A stretch of DNA of 64,000 nucleotides from Aricia agestis (GCF_905147365.1 NC_056408.1:3720001-3784000), one strand, 5' to 3'. Numbered from the stretch's first letter, positions 36,731 to 50,800 are shown. Numbers and translations are program-made. The notes: generated from the sequence alone by a model not told the origin.

Positions 36731-37806
36731 TAAATTAGGAAAACTGGTCGAACACGAAAATTTTTGACGTTAGTTAAAAACTAACAAAAATAGTGTAAAA
36801 AATTATTATCATGCTACAATGATACATTAAAAAATCTTACCACGTTACAAAATACAATATAAATCAACAAGTCAGAGCCATGTGAAATATCTCAGAAAAA
36901 CTGATTCAGAGGAGAATTGGGAATTATGTGAAGTTTGAGAAAGGTCGAGATTTATCTCACAAAACCTATTGTTTCTTATCAAAAATGTGTGTTTGACCTT
37001 GTCTAAGCCCAAATAAGCCTAAACACAGGTACACGTAGAACAAATAACTATACAGAGTGATCTAAGATTTGGAGCCCGCCCATTTCATGTTAAAACTAAA
37101 CAATTCTCTAAAATGTTATATTTTTAGTACCTATTATTTATGTAGTAGAATGTTAGAAAATATATTATTGCAATTATTGTAGTAAAGACAAAATTGTATT
37201 TTAGTATGTAGTTCTGACTTCTGAGTTCACAAAAAAACATGACAAAAAACCGTGCTACATTTGTTTCGCAGATAGCATTACTTACTATATCATACCTATA
37301 TGTATAATGTATATTAAAGCACTAGCACTATATTAATATCAATATAAAAACATAATAAATTCATTATCATGATTCATGAAAGACCTGTCTGCAAACAAGG
37401 CTCTACTTCCAAACATCACACCTTTTCTGATTCATAAAATTATCGTTATCAGTTAATCTACAAGTACGGATGGCAAATTAACCACTTTTGAGACAACTTT
37501 TTCATTCAATTAACGCTCTTATATGAAGGGTTTTAGGTCTAGTTTACTTTCGCGGAATTTTTCCACGTAAAAGTGCAGTTTGATAAGATTAGTTGTTGGT
37601 TAGGAAATCGGACAGTCGCCTAGTTGGTGATCTCATAGATGTAAGTGGTTTGCTACTCTTTAGTTTAAAACGTGAGTATTCATTTAAGTAATTAATATTA
37701 ATATTTCATTAAAATTTTAACGAAAAATCACTTACCAAAAAGTCGTATATTTCATCAAAAAAATTGCAAAATCGTAGTAAGTATACTTACTCAAACTTTC
37801 AAAATG
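36731..37806. other. Non-coding stretch
   Basis: AT-rich; no exon or clear repeat seen. Confidence 0.4.
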
Positions 37807-38110
37807 ATTTTTTTTAATGAAATAAGGGGGCAAACGAGCAAAAGGGTCACCTGATGGAAAGCAACTTCCGTCGCCCATGGACACTCGCAGCATCATAAGA
37901 GCTGCAAGTGAGTTGCCGGCCTTTTAAGAGGGAATAGGGTAATAGGGGAGGGTAGGGAAGGGAAGAGAATAGGGGAGGGTAGGGAAGGAAAGGGGAGGGT
38001 AGGGAAGGGAATAGGGTAGGGGATTGGCAAGCGCAAGCGCTGTTTCACGCCGGTTTTCTGTGAGAACGTGGTATTTCTCCGGTCGAGCCGGCCCATTCGT
38101 GCCGAAGCAT
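37807..38110 (-). mobile_element. SINE-like poly(A) element, family B
   Basis: It lacks the block with 'CTCCGGTAAACTCACTCACT' present in the other copies, and is followed by an inverted scrap of its own 5' end (TTCGGCACGAATGGGCCG, 38113-38130). Confidence 0.8.
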
Positions 38111-38298
38111 GTTTTCGGCACGAATGGGCCGTTACTCTTAAATTATATAACTATTATCCTATCAATACACAAACAATCTGCTTGTTAGGGTTCCGTTTTA
38201 GGGTTCAGTAGTCAACTAAGTTTAATTTGTTGATTACAGAACCCTAAAATGGAACATTGTCCTGCAAATAAAACAGTCCATATTTTAGGACCATCAAT

Positions 38299-38355
38299 AC
38301 TTGTGATATTTATACGTGGGAGAGCCATGCTCTCCCACGTATAAATATCACAAGT
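38299..38355. repeat. Perfect 27-bp-arm palindrome made from the family B terminus
   Basis: Arms 38299-38325 and 38329-38355, loop CAT. The inner part ACGTGGGAGAGC is the 5' end of family B; the outer part ACTTGTGATATTTAT is host flank, duplicated in inverted order. Confidence 0.9.
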
Positions 38356-38788
38356 AAAAATGAATTTTTACTTGTGACAGTTTACTTGAATTTAAAACGT
38401 AACGTCTACATAATATAATTAATTATACGATCGTAAAAATATTGTACTTACCTAAAGTTTTCATGAGAAATTTCCGTTAAGTATAACCGACTTTCATATT
38501 TTTGATTCTTCGTTTACTATCCTGGGAAAATAAAAATAGCAAGTTACTAAAAATTTTACGAACGCTTATTTTTACAAACAAATAAATCCGCAATAAAACA
38601 GACAATAAAAGATATTATAAAAACGCGGTAAAAATCTTCCTATGTTTTAACCAAAAAATTACTTAGGAAATACGATATACTGATACTTAATCTATTTAAT
38701 TTTTAGTATACTCTATAAAATTATTTACACCCAAAGTTTTAAGATACTTACAAAAAATGAATATGAGATAATAAAAAAAAATACAAAA

Positions 38789-38861
38789 ATGTCCGACAGC
38801 GTTGAAGAGTTGTCGAGAGCTTACAGAAGAAATGTGTCCAGGGATCACAGACGACGGATCG
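38789..38861 (+). CDS. Filamin-like gene, coding exon 1 (start codon)
   Basis: Encodes 24 residues beginning MSDSVEELSRAYRR, then a split Gly codon before the donor G|GTTAGT. The ATG is preceded by CAAAA, a good insect start context. A pyrimidine-rich acceptor ending TTTTTAG at 38706 would make this an internal exon whose first 82 bases are 5' UTR, with the promoter further upstream. No in-frame upstream ATG was found between that acceptor and this start. This is the least certain exon, because it is short and has no known domain. Confidence 0.6.
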
Positions 38862-41800
38862 GTTAGTATTATTTATTCTAAAATAAATAATATGTAGTAA
38901 CAAAAAGAACAAAAAAACACGCTTATTCGTTTTTTTTTATTTTAATAAAATATTGGATTGTCATTGTAACGTACGTGTCATTGACATAGTGTATGCAAAG
39001 TTTTGAATTATTTAGACTACTGGAAATAGCTGAAAATCGTGCTACCCAAGCCCAAGCTTATAAAAGCGTTCTATATTCTAATTCTGGTAAAAATAATTAC
39101 TGAAAGTAACATAACTTAGCTTAAGACACTACCTATTGTACGGAAGCTTCATAAATATAAACAACTAGCTGTCCCGGCAAACGTTGTTTTGCCATAAAAT
39201 GATTTTCCCTGTTTTCCTGCTTTTCTCTTGAAGTTTTTTCTGATTTTTTTTTCTATAGCCCTCACGGAGCCCGAGACCTTTTCAACGAATGCAAAACCGT
39301 GGAAATCAGTTCGTGCGTTCTGAAGTTATAGCGTCAGGAAGGAAAACCCGACTTATTTTTATATATTTAACGAAAGTATTGACGAAAGTTAACTATTAAA
39401 GAAAGTTTGGCCTGCAAAAAGTTTCATTGTCAAATGTCAATGGTGTTTTGCTATTTTGCCGGATATAATATAGCTGTTTGCTGGTCATTTGCCAAGTAAT
39501 ATTTCCGAAGTACCTTTAACCTGTAAATAATACCACTATAATTAACTAGTAAAAGTTAAATAATGACTAATTAAAGTTTTTATAGTTTCCGAGCTTGCGC
39601 AATGAAAACAGACGGAGAAATAAAATGTTTTCTTATCTCCTTAAATTATTATTATAACATAGTAGGTCTTAAATTACAGCAACATAAAATAGGCACTGAT
39701 TTAAAAGAGTTCATAATTACCAACTGGTGAATGAAATCTTAACAAGAAGTAATATAATCATTAAAAGAGTAAATGAAAGCCTCTACACTGTCCTCCTCGA
39801 GTTTTACAAAACAATAAAACCTTATTGTTGGCCCAGAGAACTAAACTGAAATTCCCAAGATGTTTAAGCACTTAAGCCCTGAAGTGCGCATTGAAGGGCA
39901 GGACTTTTTAACAATAGGTCGTTTAGCTTTCCCTTATTCTGCCCTTATTTTGAATATGGAGCAATGAGCGTTTTCTAACGACGGGAAGTTAAGTAGATGC
40001 TTGTTACAACACTAGCAGTAAACCCTTCTTCGGCAAGACTGGGTAATCGATCGATCGTTCGGTAAGGTAATCGATTTTAAAAATAGGATTTCTCTTAATT
40101 TATAAATACAGTGATCGAGGGAAAAACATCATATTTAGGACCTGTTTCACCATTTACTAATAAGTGCCGAATAGGCTATCCACAACTTACTAACACTTAG
40201 GGCCTGTTTCACCACTTCCTGATAAGTGTCTAATAGGCTATCCAGTATCCACCAATTAACTTGACAGATCAAGTATGGAGAATCTGTCAAAAAAGTTGTG
40301 AATAGCCTATCCGGCACTTATCAGGAAGTGGTGAAACAGACCCTAGGAGGTGAGACAGGCCCTAGGAGGTGGAATAGGCCCATAATCCCTGAATCGGGAA
40401 ATAAATAAACGAGAAAACTGTAAGCTGCGTGGAGTCAGAATCCATAATCGTCTGCAATGATACCGACCACCGGCGTACGAAACTCGCAATAGGGCCATCT
40501 TTTAGCAAGAAGATGGAAAAAAATAATAATGTATTCAATGTTATGAGTTATGACTTATAAAAAATAATAATTAATTACTGATACTTATTTAAAAGAACTA
40601 AACAAAACACGCTTTTTTTCGTGTTTTTTTTTAATTTAACTAATGATTGCATTATCAACGGCTCTTAATACTTACGTATGCAAAGATTACAGTAGTATTT
40701 AGATTTCGTTACATACATACAGTCCAAACTAATAAAATCGTATTAAAAAGAAAGACGCCTACGCCCTATAAGCAATTCTCTTTCTTCTTGTTCTCATTCT
40801 TAAATCGTCTCATTCCAGGTCTATTCACGATCCCGGAGGTCCCCGAGGATCCCGGCATGTGGTCCACGATCGTGGACGTGGTGCTGACGTCACTCCGCTA
40901 CCTCGCGCCCGCGACGCTGCTCACGCTGCTGTGGGGGCAGCACAGCTTCCTCTACAAGCTGCTGAAGTACATCGACTCGGCGTTCAGATCCGGTGAGAGC
41001 TCTGCTTCTATTTGCGGTCCCGGAATTTCTGGGATGTTCCAGAGATTACGGGAATTGTGGAAAGTTCATGGTGGACGGTAGTTGCTGTTGGGGTAAAGCA
41101 ACTTCCTCAGGAAATCAACAAGCTAGTCAAGTATCGACTCGGCGACACAGATTACTAAATACCTAGTGCTATTACTACGTTCAGGCCATTTAGCCGAAAC
41201 TTTTTCGTTTTCGCTTCGTTATAGAATCGCCGATTAAAATGTATGGAATTGACATAAGACGAGTCGAACGTCAACGTCATATTAACGAACGCTTATGTCA
41301 ATTCCATACATTTTCATCAGCGATTCTATAACGAAGCGAAAACGAAAAGATTTTGGCTCACCCCCCAGGTCTGGTATTTAAAGTTCCTGCGATCCGGGAG
41401 TGAGAGCAACCATCATGATCTCCGTATACAAGCTGAGGTCTTCCGCTGTTGCCAATTTGCTTTAATTCAAACGTCAACCTGCGGTAAGTTAGCTGCAGTA
41501 GCCTGTAGCCCATAAGCGCCATGTCGCCTAGCCGTAGCCCGTAACCTAGTGGCTAAATGCTAAGCTTAACTAATAAGTGATACGACGATGATCCCTTTCT
41601 GCAAATTAACAAATCGGATATCCCTTTCCGAGTGGATAATATTATGTTTTTCAATTAAAAAAAAACAAAAATTTAAAAGAAGATACAATACCTATAGTGA
41701 ATACTTAGTTCAATGGGAGACAGAGTGGATCGAACAAGGAATGAAAATGCATCGCTGCATTAAAATACATAGTAGAATTAGGTACCGCCTTCCACTATTT

Positions 41801-44800
41801 TGACCCAATTACGACTGAAAAAATATAAGTACCTACATATTTATGTAGTTCAAAGCGGAATTAAAAACTTTAGTAATCTGTGGCAACTGGCAACCTGCAT
41901 ACTCCTGATAAGATATAATAATTTGGAAGGCTAATGTAGTTCATTGACCCTATATATGCAATGAAAAAGTATTTTAGGATATATTAAAACAGTAGGTATG
42001 CTTAGGGTATTCTGTTTACTATCTCCTATTCATGAAGCCCTAAGCGGCCGCATCCGGCCGCGATAACAATAGATAAGCTATTGTGTCTCGTTATTCCACG
42101 ATCGATGGGTTAAATACTCTATCACCGCCGTTGCATGGTTGTAGTTACAAGTTATACAACCATATCTTGCTTACACGTAGCTAATTTTGGCAAGTACCTA
42201 AATTAAAGCCGTCTTCGTAACTCTAGATAGGTCACCAGCCAGTTACCTAATGTAAGTCCATCATGAAAATTAAGGTCATAGGACAAAAGACTAAGTAGTA
42301 AGTAGTTAAGTATATTAAACCATCTGACTCAATAACCATTTCATAGAATATAAAGATTGCTTATTTAGTAAATGGAAAACTTAATAGGAACTTACATTAT
42401 AATGTGGATGACGGTTAAATACTTTAACGAAATAAGTTATTTCTATAGCTCTATACTCCACTCGGGCTAACTTGTCGCTAGCGGTCATTGACTCCCTGTC
42501 AAAGACTTGTCATTTTTCATATAAACCGCGATTGACAAATGTCAGGTGTTATCAATCGTGGTTTTATATGGAAAATGACAAGTTTTTGACAGAGAGTCAA
42601 TGACCGCTAGCGACAAGTTAGCCCGAGTGGAGTATAGGTATACATTATGGTTGCCTGGAAGAGACTGCTTCCAGCAGTAAGGCCGCCAATTCAAACTATT
42701 TCTGTTTTTGTAACTTGTGTAAATTGATCAGCGGTGCCAAAATGGTCACATTTAGCAATTCCTCTCAATCAATTCAGCAAATGAATTGTCAAAACTGTCA
42801 AACTGAAAAATACCAAAACAGTACAAAAATACTTAAATGAATTGCAAGCAGAGTTGCATTTTGCGATTTTAGAAAAATGAATCATATTATGATTCATATC
42901 ATGATTCTTCAAAGCGACCATTTTAGCCCCGCTGTTTTGTTTGTTTAAAATATAAAGAGTTTTTTATTTATTTATTTTATTTATACAGGATGTAACAAAA
43001 CTAAGTGATAATACTTTAATAATAGCTCCCACACCGGTTTCGGTGACGGTGGCCGGTTTCATTGAAACCAGGCCAGCTACGCAGGAGTAATTTTATAGTG
43101 TCCAAGTGTGTGCGCAATACACAAGAGCACTCTCTATTCCTTTACTCTCATAACCCAGTGGGACGGAAGACCGACACGACCGGCAAGAGATCAGGCGCAG
43201 GACCGACTTTTTACATGGCTATCCGACGCATGGATAATCTTACTTGTCAGACAATTAGGTGATCAGCCTGCATTGTCCTAACCAAACTTGGAAATAACAG
43301 TTCCCAACGCGGGAATCGAACCCACAACCTCCGAGTCAAGAGCCGCGCTCTATACAGTGACGGATTAAGACTACTTGATGCCCTAAGCAATCCATGCCTG
43401 TGTACCAACCCCCCTCCCCCCCCCATCCGTATGTAAACTAGAATCGGTCTTTAAACTTTTACCACCTAAAAACAGGTTTTTGGAGACGTGATGCCCTAAG
43501 GACGAATGTTTCTTGTCCTTCTGGGGCACCCTCAGTTGGTCAGACGTGAGAGTGAGACGTGATGCATATGCTTAATTTGATAAGGCAATTGCTTAATTTG
43601 ATAAGGATTAATCCGTCACTGGCTCTATACCACTAGACCACGGAGGCGTTCAATATAATATTTTAGTATGTGTATGTGTCCCCTACATTGACTTCGCTGT
43701 GAAAGTAACAGCGCTGAAAGGGTATCTTTTTTCACCTTTGTACGAAAAATTCATGACACTTGCTTATACAAATCACAAAAAAAATGTTGCTCTTTCAGTG
43801 CTGCTACTGTGACGAACTCTATACATATAAGGGACACATACACACCCTAAAGTATTAGGTATCACTTAGTTCTGTTACACCTTGTATATTTAAACTAAAT
43901 GTCGTCTCAGCATCTGCATAGTACACCTACACGAAGTTCAATGGCCGTTTCTAAACAACGAGAGTGCTCTTGTGTACTGCGCACACACTTGGGCGCTATA
44001 AAATTACTATTGCGTAGCTGGCCTGGTTTCAATGAAACCGGCCACCGTCACCGAAACCGGTGTGGGAGCTATTATTAAAGTATTATCACTTAGTTTTGTT
44101 ACACCCTGTATATTTAAATATTTAAACTAAATGTCGTCTCAGCATCTGCATAGTACACCTACACGAAGTTCAATGGCCGTTTCTAAACAACCTACGCCTG
44201 AAATCCAGTCAGTCTGTTGTAATTTCTAAATAATATATAAAATTAACATTACATGACATCTTAAATCATTTTGAATTGTCTAAACTATTATTGACAGATT
44301 TATTAAAGTCTTTGTTTAGTAATAATTACTAATTAAATTAAAACAGTTACATTATATGAGTTCCAAGTTAAGTTCCAAGTTAAGCAACAGCTAGTCAAAA
44401 AGTAATACGAAAGGTACGCCGAATATAAAAAAATTTAAAAGAGGAAAAAACCTTCTTCAACGGAAGGCGAAAAAACTTCCCATTCTATCGCTATTTCGCT
44501 TAGAAACTTTATTTCAGTTAACTCTTTCTAGACAGACAGTGGCCAGCTGATTTGCGCTGAAACGAATGTGATAAATATTTAATGGCCATTATCGATTCCG
44601 ATTAAAATAACATCATTAAAATCCCGCAAATGAGTTTTCCGAATAAAACTGTAATTGTTAATAATTGATAACGTTGTATTTATTTCGTTACAAATTGGTT
44701 TAATTAGTACCCACACGTTAATAAAACATGACGAATGTGTTCGACCACAGTGCCTAAACTACTGATCTAAACCTATTAATATAATGGGTAAATAGTGACA

Positions 44801-47800
44801 TAGACAATAAGAACTCGTCTGACTTGCGTACGTAGGATTAGTATAATATGCCTTATATTTATTATATGAAAACGAATTCGATAAAGTCGGCCTGCGATCT
44901 ATCCGACCGTACCTACAGTTTACGCTTTTATAATTTATGTAATTTGATTATGACTTATAGTTTGTGCGTTTTATGATGATATGCGTGACACATTATAATT
45001 GACAATAGTAGGGAAGTTACCTAACAAAAATTAATCGATAGTTTAAAAATATCGAATCACTTCGTAAAGGAATTGCAATCGAAATTATCGATTTCGTTCA
45101 GTGGTGCCGGCGATTTAAGATGGCCGCCCTTTTTTATCGATTTGATTTCGATTCAACAGAGTCAATCTCTATTGACATAAGTTCCGTTTCATGCATATGA
45201 CATTTTTCAAATTTTTTCGTAACAATAATTTTATACTCCTATTTCACAGTTAATATTTATAATTTTTATTAATAAGTTAGCATTTAGCATCTTTTTCATG
45301 CTGCATTCATTTACAATTATAGGAAACATTTGTTTTTGTAGATGGAATACAATTTATTACATTTTGATTTTTTTTGTTTTCTTGTAAAAAGAACCCGTAG
45401 CAAGGAACGTGAAAACTGTCACCCATATCATCTTAGAACGCACAAACTATAGTTTTATCTACTAGGACTTGTCTTAGCTACATAACTCGGAAGTAAAAAA
45501 ATCTTCTCATAATTAATTAATTCGTCACTATGACCAATTAAAATCTGTGACGCAATGCTATTGTTGCTAATTACAAATGATGACCTTTCTCAAATAGACC
45601 AAGTGATTTCGTAGAACTACATCTTAATTAGGTACGAGCTATTATTAGAGTTTGCTGTTCAAAGTTACAATAAGAACTCGAATACTTTTGATTTCGACTA
45701 TAAAGAGGTTTAATGAACTTATACATTTAAAAAATGAGAAAAGAACAGCATAAGAAATTGTCAATTAAAATAATCACTTGAGTTGAAGTTAGCTTCAGTC
45801 TGGAGGTAAAGTTAATCCTGGTTAAACTTAAAGTTAGAACCGACAAATTGTCTCTTGTTTTTCGTATAATTATGCTACATCATTTAAAAAACTTTAATCA
45901 ATAAGTTTCCTTAACGGTAAAAATAGGGTGAATCGAAAAAAAAACGAATCTGATACTTAATTTTCACCAACTCATTTTTATATCTCTCATTTCCAGTGGT
46001 CTACTCGAGCGACGAACAGAAGCAGACGGTCCTGCAATGGCTGGAGACAGCTGGCACCGTCAGGGTGGATAAGTTGGAGACGGTATGGCGGCACGGCTGG
46101 ATAGTCTGCGGCGTGCTGGACATAGCTCTCCCGGGAACGTGCACTGGACATCCACCCACCAAGCTGTCGTTGAAACACGCGCAGTCCATAGCGGAGGAGC
46201 ACCTTGGGATTGAGCCTGTGAGTATTTTGATATTATACCTACAGCTTTTATGCCTGTCAAGTTTTTTATTTTATTTCATTTAGGTTGGCTAAAGTACTAA
46301 GTCATGCGAATTTGGTTAGATTATGGTTAAGCTAGATTCGGTTATCCCATAGAGCATATTATAATATTAAATATTTTCGATATTTTCGAGTCTAACGGTT
46401 TCTGAAGTCAAACATATTTCCTGCAAGACTCAAGCCGTCAATATAATAAAACTTATTCCGTTCTTTTCAGGTCTTCACGCCCCAAGAACTGGAATCACTC
46501 GAGACCTTAGGCAAGCATCAGGAATGGAAGCTGATCACGTTTCTGGACAACGTAAGAGAAGCCCTAGTCAAAATAGCGCCGCCCCCCAAGGCGAGCCCTA
46601 TTAGATTTGCGGCAGAATCCACTCAGCATACCTTCGATTACATAGCCAAAGGTTCAGGATTGGTAGCCGCTCAAATAAAAAACAAAACCTTCTTCAAAAT
46701 TTACCCGACAGCCCAGCAGTCCTTGAATCCTGGGGAAATTAATATAGAGATAAAAGGACCGAATAAATCACACGGTACGTTTACTTTGCCGGCTGTACTC
46801 GGTAAGGCGCAGGTAATTAGGCAAAGTTTACTCGGAAGAAAGGCCACCACAAATTACACTGAAAATATTTTACCGCTTACCCAAGGTGCCAGCTATCTAC
46901 GAAACTTTGGAAATAATGACATGAGCAAAACTTACTTTATACCCAAATTAAAAAGTAATATTGTTATAGATTCGGAGACTAATGACGATCACGTAAAAAT
47001 TGGTTATACTGTGGAATATGAGGGGAAATACGAGATTTCAATTACTAGTAAAAATCTGAGTATAGCTGGGTCACCGTTTTCGATGGTTGCGTCTAATGAT
47101 ATTGTAGAAACATTAGAAAATGATAGCTTTACTTTAGAAGATGGCGAAGAAATAGACATAGTTGATGTGAGCACAGATAAAAAAGCCGTTATTAGAATCG
47201 TAGATTTTGTAACTGAAAAAATGTTACTTAAAGAAGACGGATGCTTAGAAAAAATTAGCAATGATGAAGCAAAACAGTTAATGGGAGCTTCCAATAAAGA
47301 AAATGCAAATATAAATAATGAAAAAGAACTGACGAAAGAAACAACATACACTGACGTAAAAATAAAAAATGCTTCAAAATTATTTAAAGACGCATCTAGG
47401 AAAATAATAATAATGATGCGAGTAAGTAAATGTTTCTGGGATTACAAACAAACTTCAAAAACCGATAAAAAGACTGAAACTAGAATTCGAAACCAAGATA
47501 TTCCAGACGTAGTAAACTCAACACTTAATGATTACCAAATAAATACAGGTTTTGTGCCAAAAGTAAGTGATCGATACATAATTCCTGAACCGATATCAGT
47601 GTCGTTAAAAACAGAAAAAATTAATGAATCTATAGAAAATGAACCCGAGGGCAAACAAATTGATAAAGTACATAGTTACGGCCCACTTTATGAAAATATT
47701 TTCGACGATGATACACGAAATTCGTCAATTAATCCATTCGCTGATGACACGTATGCCGAATGCTATACGACAGAAAAGAAGTTAGGGTCATTCATCACTA

Positions 47801-50800
47801 CCGAGTATGAAACTAATAATTCACACAGTGAAGAGTTGCAAAATCAATCAGTGGATTTAGCTAACAAGGAGAGTGATTGTGATCAAGTCACAAATCCCTT
47901 TGCTGAAATTCGAAAATTAGATATCTCCGAATCTGAGTCAAATTCAAATGTTCAAAAATCTTTGAATCCTTTTGATAACACAAATGATAATTGTTATGCA
48001 CCAGAAAACCAAACAGAGTTTATTATTGGTGCTCCAGTTTCTTTACCGCCAAATCTAGTAGCTACATCTTTGGAATCTATCAATACAAATGCCAGTAACA
48101 TCTCATCAGAGACAGCATCTTGCGATAGATCAGAAACAAATGATAATATTACTCAAAACAGTAAACAGTTATTAGATGACAAGACTTTGAGTAACACTCA
48201 CCTCACTACTATATCACCAAATAAAGATATGTGGGATTCTGCTTATGTAAGTATCGATGACAATAACAGTTCGGATGTAGCAGCAAGTGAATGTATCGAA
48301 GAAACACCTAACAAACAAAAACAAATTTTCGGCACTGATAAGAATCCCACAACGGAATCTTTACGAGAAAAATTATTACATGATATTAGAGAGAGATCAA
48401 ATTTTATTGATAACGAAAAGAAAAAAATACACGAATCGAAAAAGTCAGCTTTTACGCCAATTCATGAAGAAAATGACAAGTACGATACACTTATTTCAAC
48501 AAAGATAGATCTTATGACGAAGAGTGAAACTGATTCGGTGACAGAAGCATTTGCTGAACTTGATGACATTTACGATGACTATTTCTCAGACGAAGTAGAA
48601 ATCATGGATAAAAATATAGAAAATTATTCCGTTAACATAAGCTATACTAAGGAATGTGACACACTTGTCGATTCTGCGTCTGAAAACATATCAGATGTGA
48701 AAAGACAAACGACAACTTCAGAGGGAGGGACTTCTGAGATTCAGGCAGATGTCACTGAGTCAGTTTCAGCAAGTCAAATCCTTCGTACGGAAAATACCAT
48801 TGAAGAAAACAATAATCGTAGACGTAGCGATGAAACCAAATTTGGTGACAAAATATATAATAATATTGTTATAGAGAAAAAACTATATTGGGACGAAAAA
48901 ATAAGACAAATTCAAGCCAAAGAACAAGAACTCAAATCTTTAAAACGACGTTTATCATCAAAGTATTTACGTCGTAACGATTCCCTGACAAAGAAAAGAG
49001 GAAAGAAAATTGTCAAAAACTTTTTAAAGTCTGCAGAAAAAGAAACTGGAAGTGATGATTGGAATACTACAGAACCTAATTATGTTGATTCTTCTAATGA
49101 AACGAACCATAATAAAGCAAAACTCAAAGACAGCTTAAAAAATTATTGGGATAACAAAGTACAAGCTATGGACTCCTGCTTCGGGAAAAAATCTGAAAAA
49201 GTTACAGAACACACTAGAGGAGAATCACGTGTCAGTACAGAAACAAATGTATTAGAAAATAAAGGTCATAAATTAGACAAACAAGACTTGCCAGAAAAAG
49301 TTTTTGAAGCATTTGAAACAAGTCCAAAGCGTTTCTTTGGTACTTCTAGACAGCAAATTTTGAATAAAATAGATACCTACTTAGGAAAATCTGACCAAGA
49401 AGATGAGATCAAGAGTGTTAGTAGCGAAATTAGCCATGACAGTGGACTAGTATCTAGTCGAATATCTTTGTTTCACAATATAGCTGAAACAGAGGCAGCA
49501 TCTTCGCCATTTAGAAAACATAAAAGTCTTAATAATATTTGCACAGAAAAAGTAAGCATGCACAACAAAAATTATAATTCACACGGGCAACAAAATTTAT
49601 TAGATGATAATAATGAGTCGACTAGTTCAAAAATTGGCAACCTAGATAAATTTGACAAAAATTCAAATTTAATTAAGGAACCTATAGTCAGCTTTCAGGT
49701 CAATAAGCTGGAAGGCAACGAGAATATGAAGAATGGTAATATTATTGTCGACACCTCTGCAAATTCAGTTCATGATAATAAAAACGACAACTTTATTGGA
49801 AATACAGATAAATGGCCAGACAACGTGGAAACCGACCAAAACATTCTAGATCAATGTAGTGAAAGGCCAGAAGCCGATGATGATAGAAATAGTAATAGAA
49901 GAAAAAGTAGTTTACTAAGAAATAACCTCAATTCCTTCAGTAAATCGGAAATGGATATCTTCAGCAAAACATCAAAAACTATAGGTATAGACCTAGACAT
50001 ACACAAGTCTTTTGAAGAGCTACCAAAAAATTCTGTGAAGAAGTTCATATCACTTTACGAAGACGTTTCAAAATCTTCAGACCAATCCAATATAATCGGA
50101 AGCTGTAAGAAAAATCGAAAAGTAATTGGAAATGTACGAAAAGAGAGTTCAACAGAAGGTACGAAAATATACTTCATTATATCATTTGACTAAAATTCAT
50201 GCATTCTTTTACTGAATCAGTTTTACTTCTCTAGAAAAAGAACGTTGGCTATTGACTTCATTCTTGTGTGCGTCTTCATATGTTACTTTCTTCAAATGTT
50301 TCATCCATGCATCACTTGGAAGCTCATATTTTCGCCAAAACATATTCATTTATGGCGTTTCCATTGTTGCGTACCTTTCTTCTTCGTCATTATCTTCTTT
50401 GTCTTCTCATTACGATGCTAACAGGCGTTGTCACTTTATTTTTGTAGGAACTGCTAGGGTACCACTATCTGAAATACACGTACAAAAAGGCGAACATAGA
50501 ACGACAACGAAAACTTTAATAAAGGATAACAGCCTCGAAAGCAACAACGCGACTGGATCAGGTTTCGAAGTAATTTCAATAGAAGACAAACACGCAAGTC
50601 GCCTAAGCTTGTCAGATATCGACATTGAAATTATTGAAAGACCAGATAACACGACTGAAAATATACGAGAAGATAAAATAGTACGAGAAGATAATATAGC
50701 ACGAGAAGATAAAATAGCACGAGAAGATAAAGTAGTACCAGAAGATTACGTAGATTATAAAAACCGTTTCAAAATGGCTAAGCAGTATTTCAAATCACTA

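Larger units (their letters stand above)
42986..44108. mobile_element. MITE of the CAGGGTGTAAC family, broken by a SINE and partly duplicated
   Basis: Left end CAGGATGTAAC at 42986. The arm stops at the SINE insertion (43008-43018 / 43655-43665 target copies). The body continues 43666-43883; a second copy of its right end is at 44077-44108. Confidence 0.8.

Noticed and set aside
47004..47351. 115-codon minus-strand ORF
   Set aside because: It is the antisense shadow of the giant exon of the filamin-like gene.
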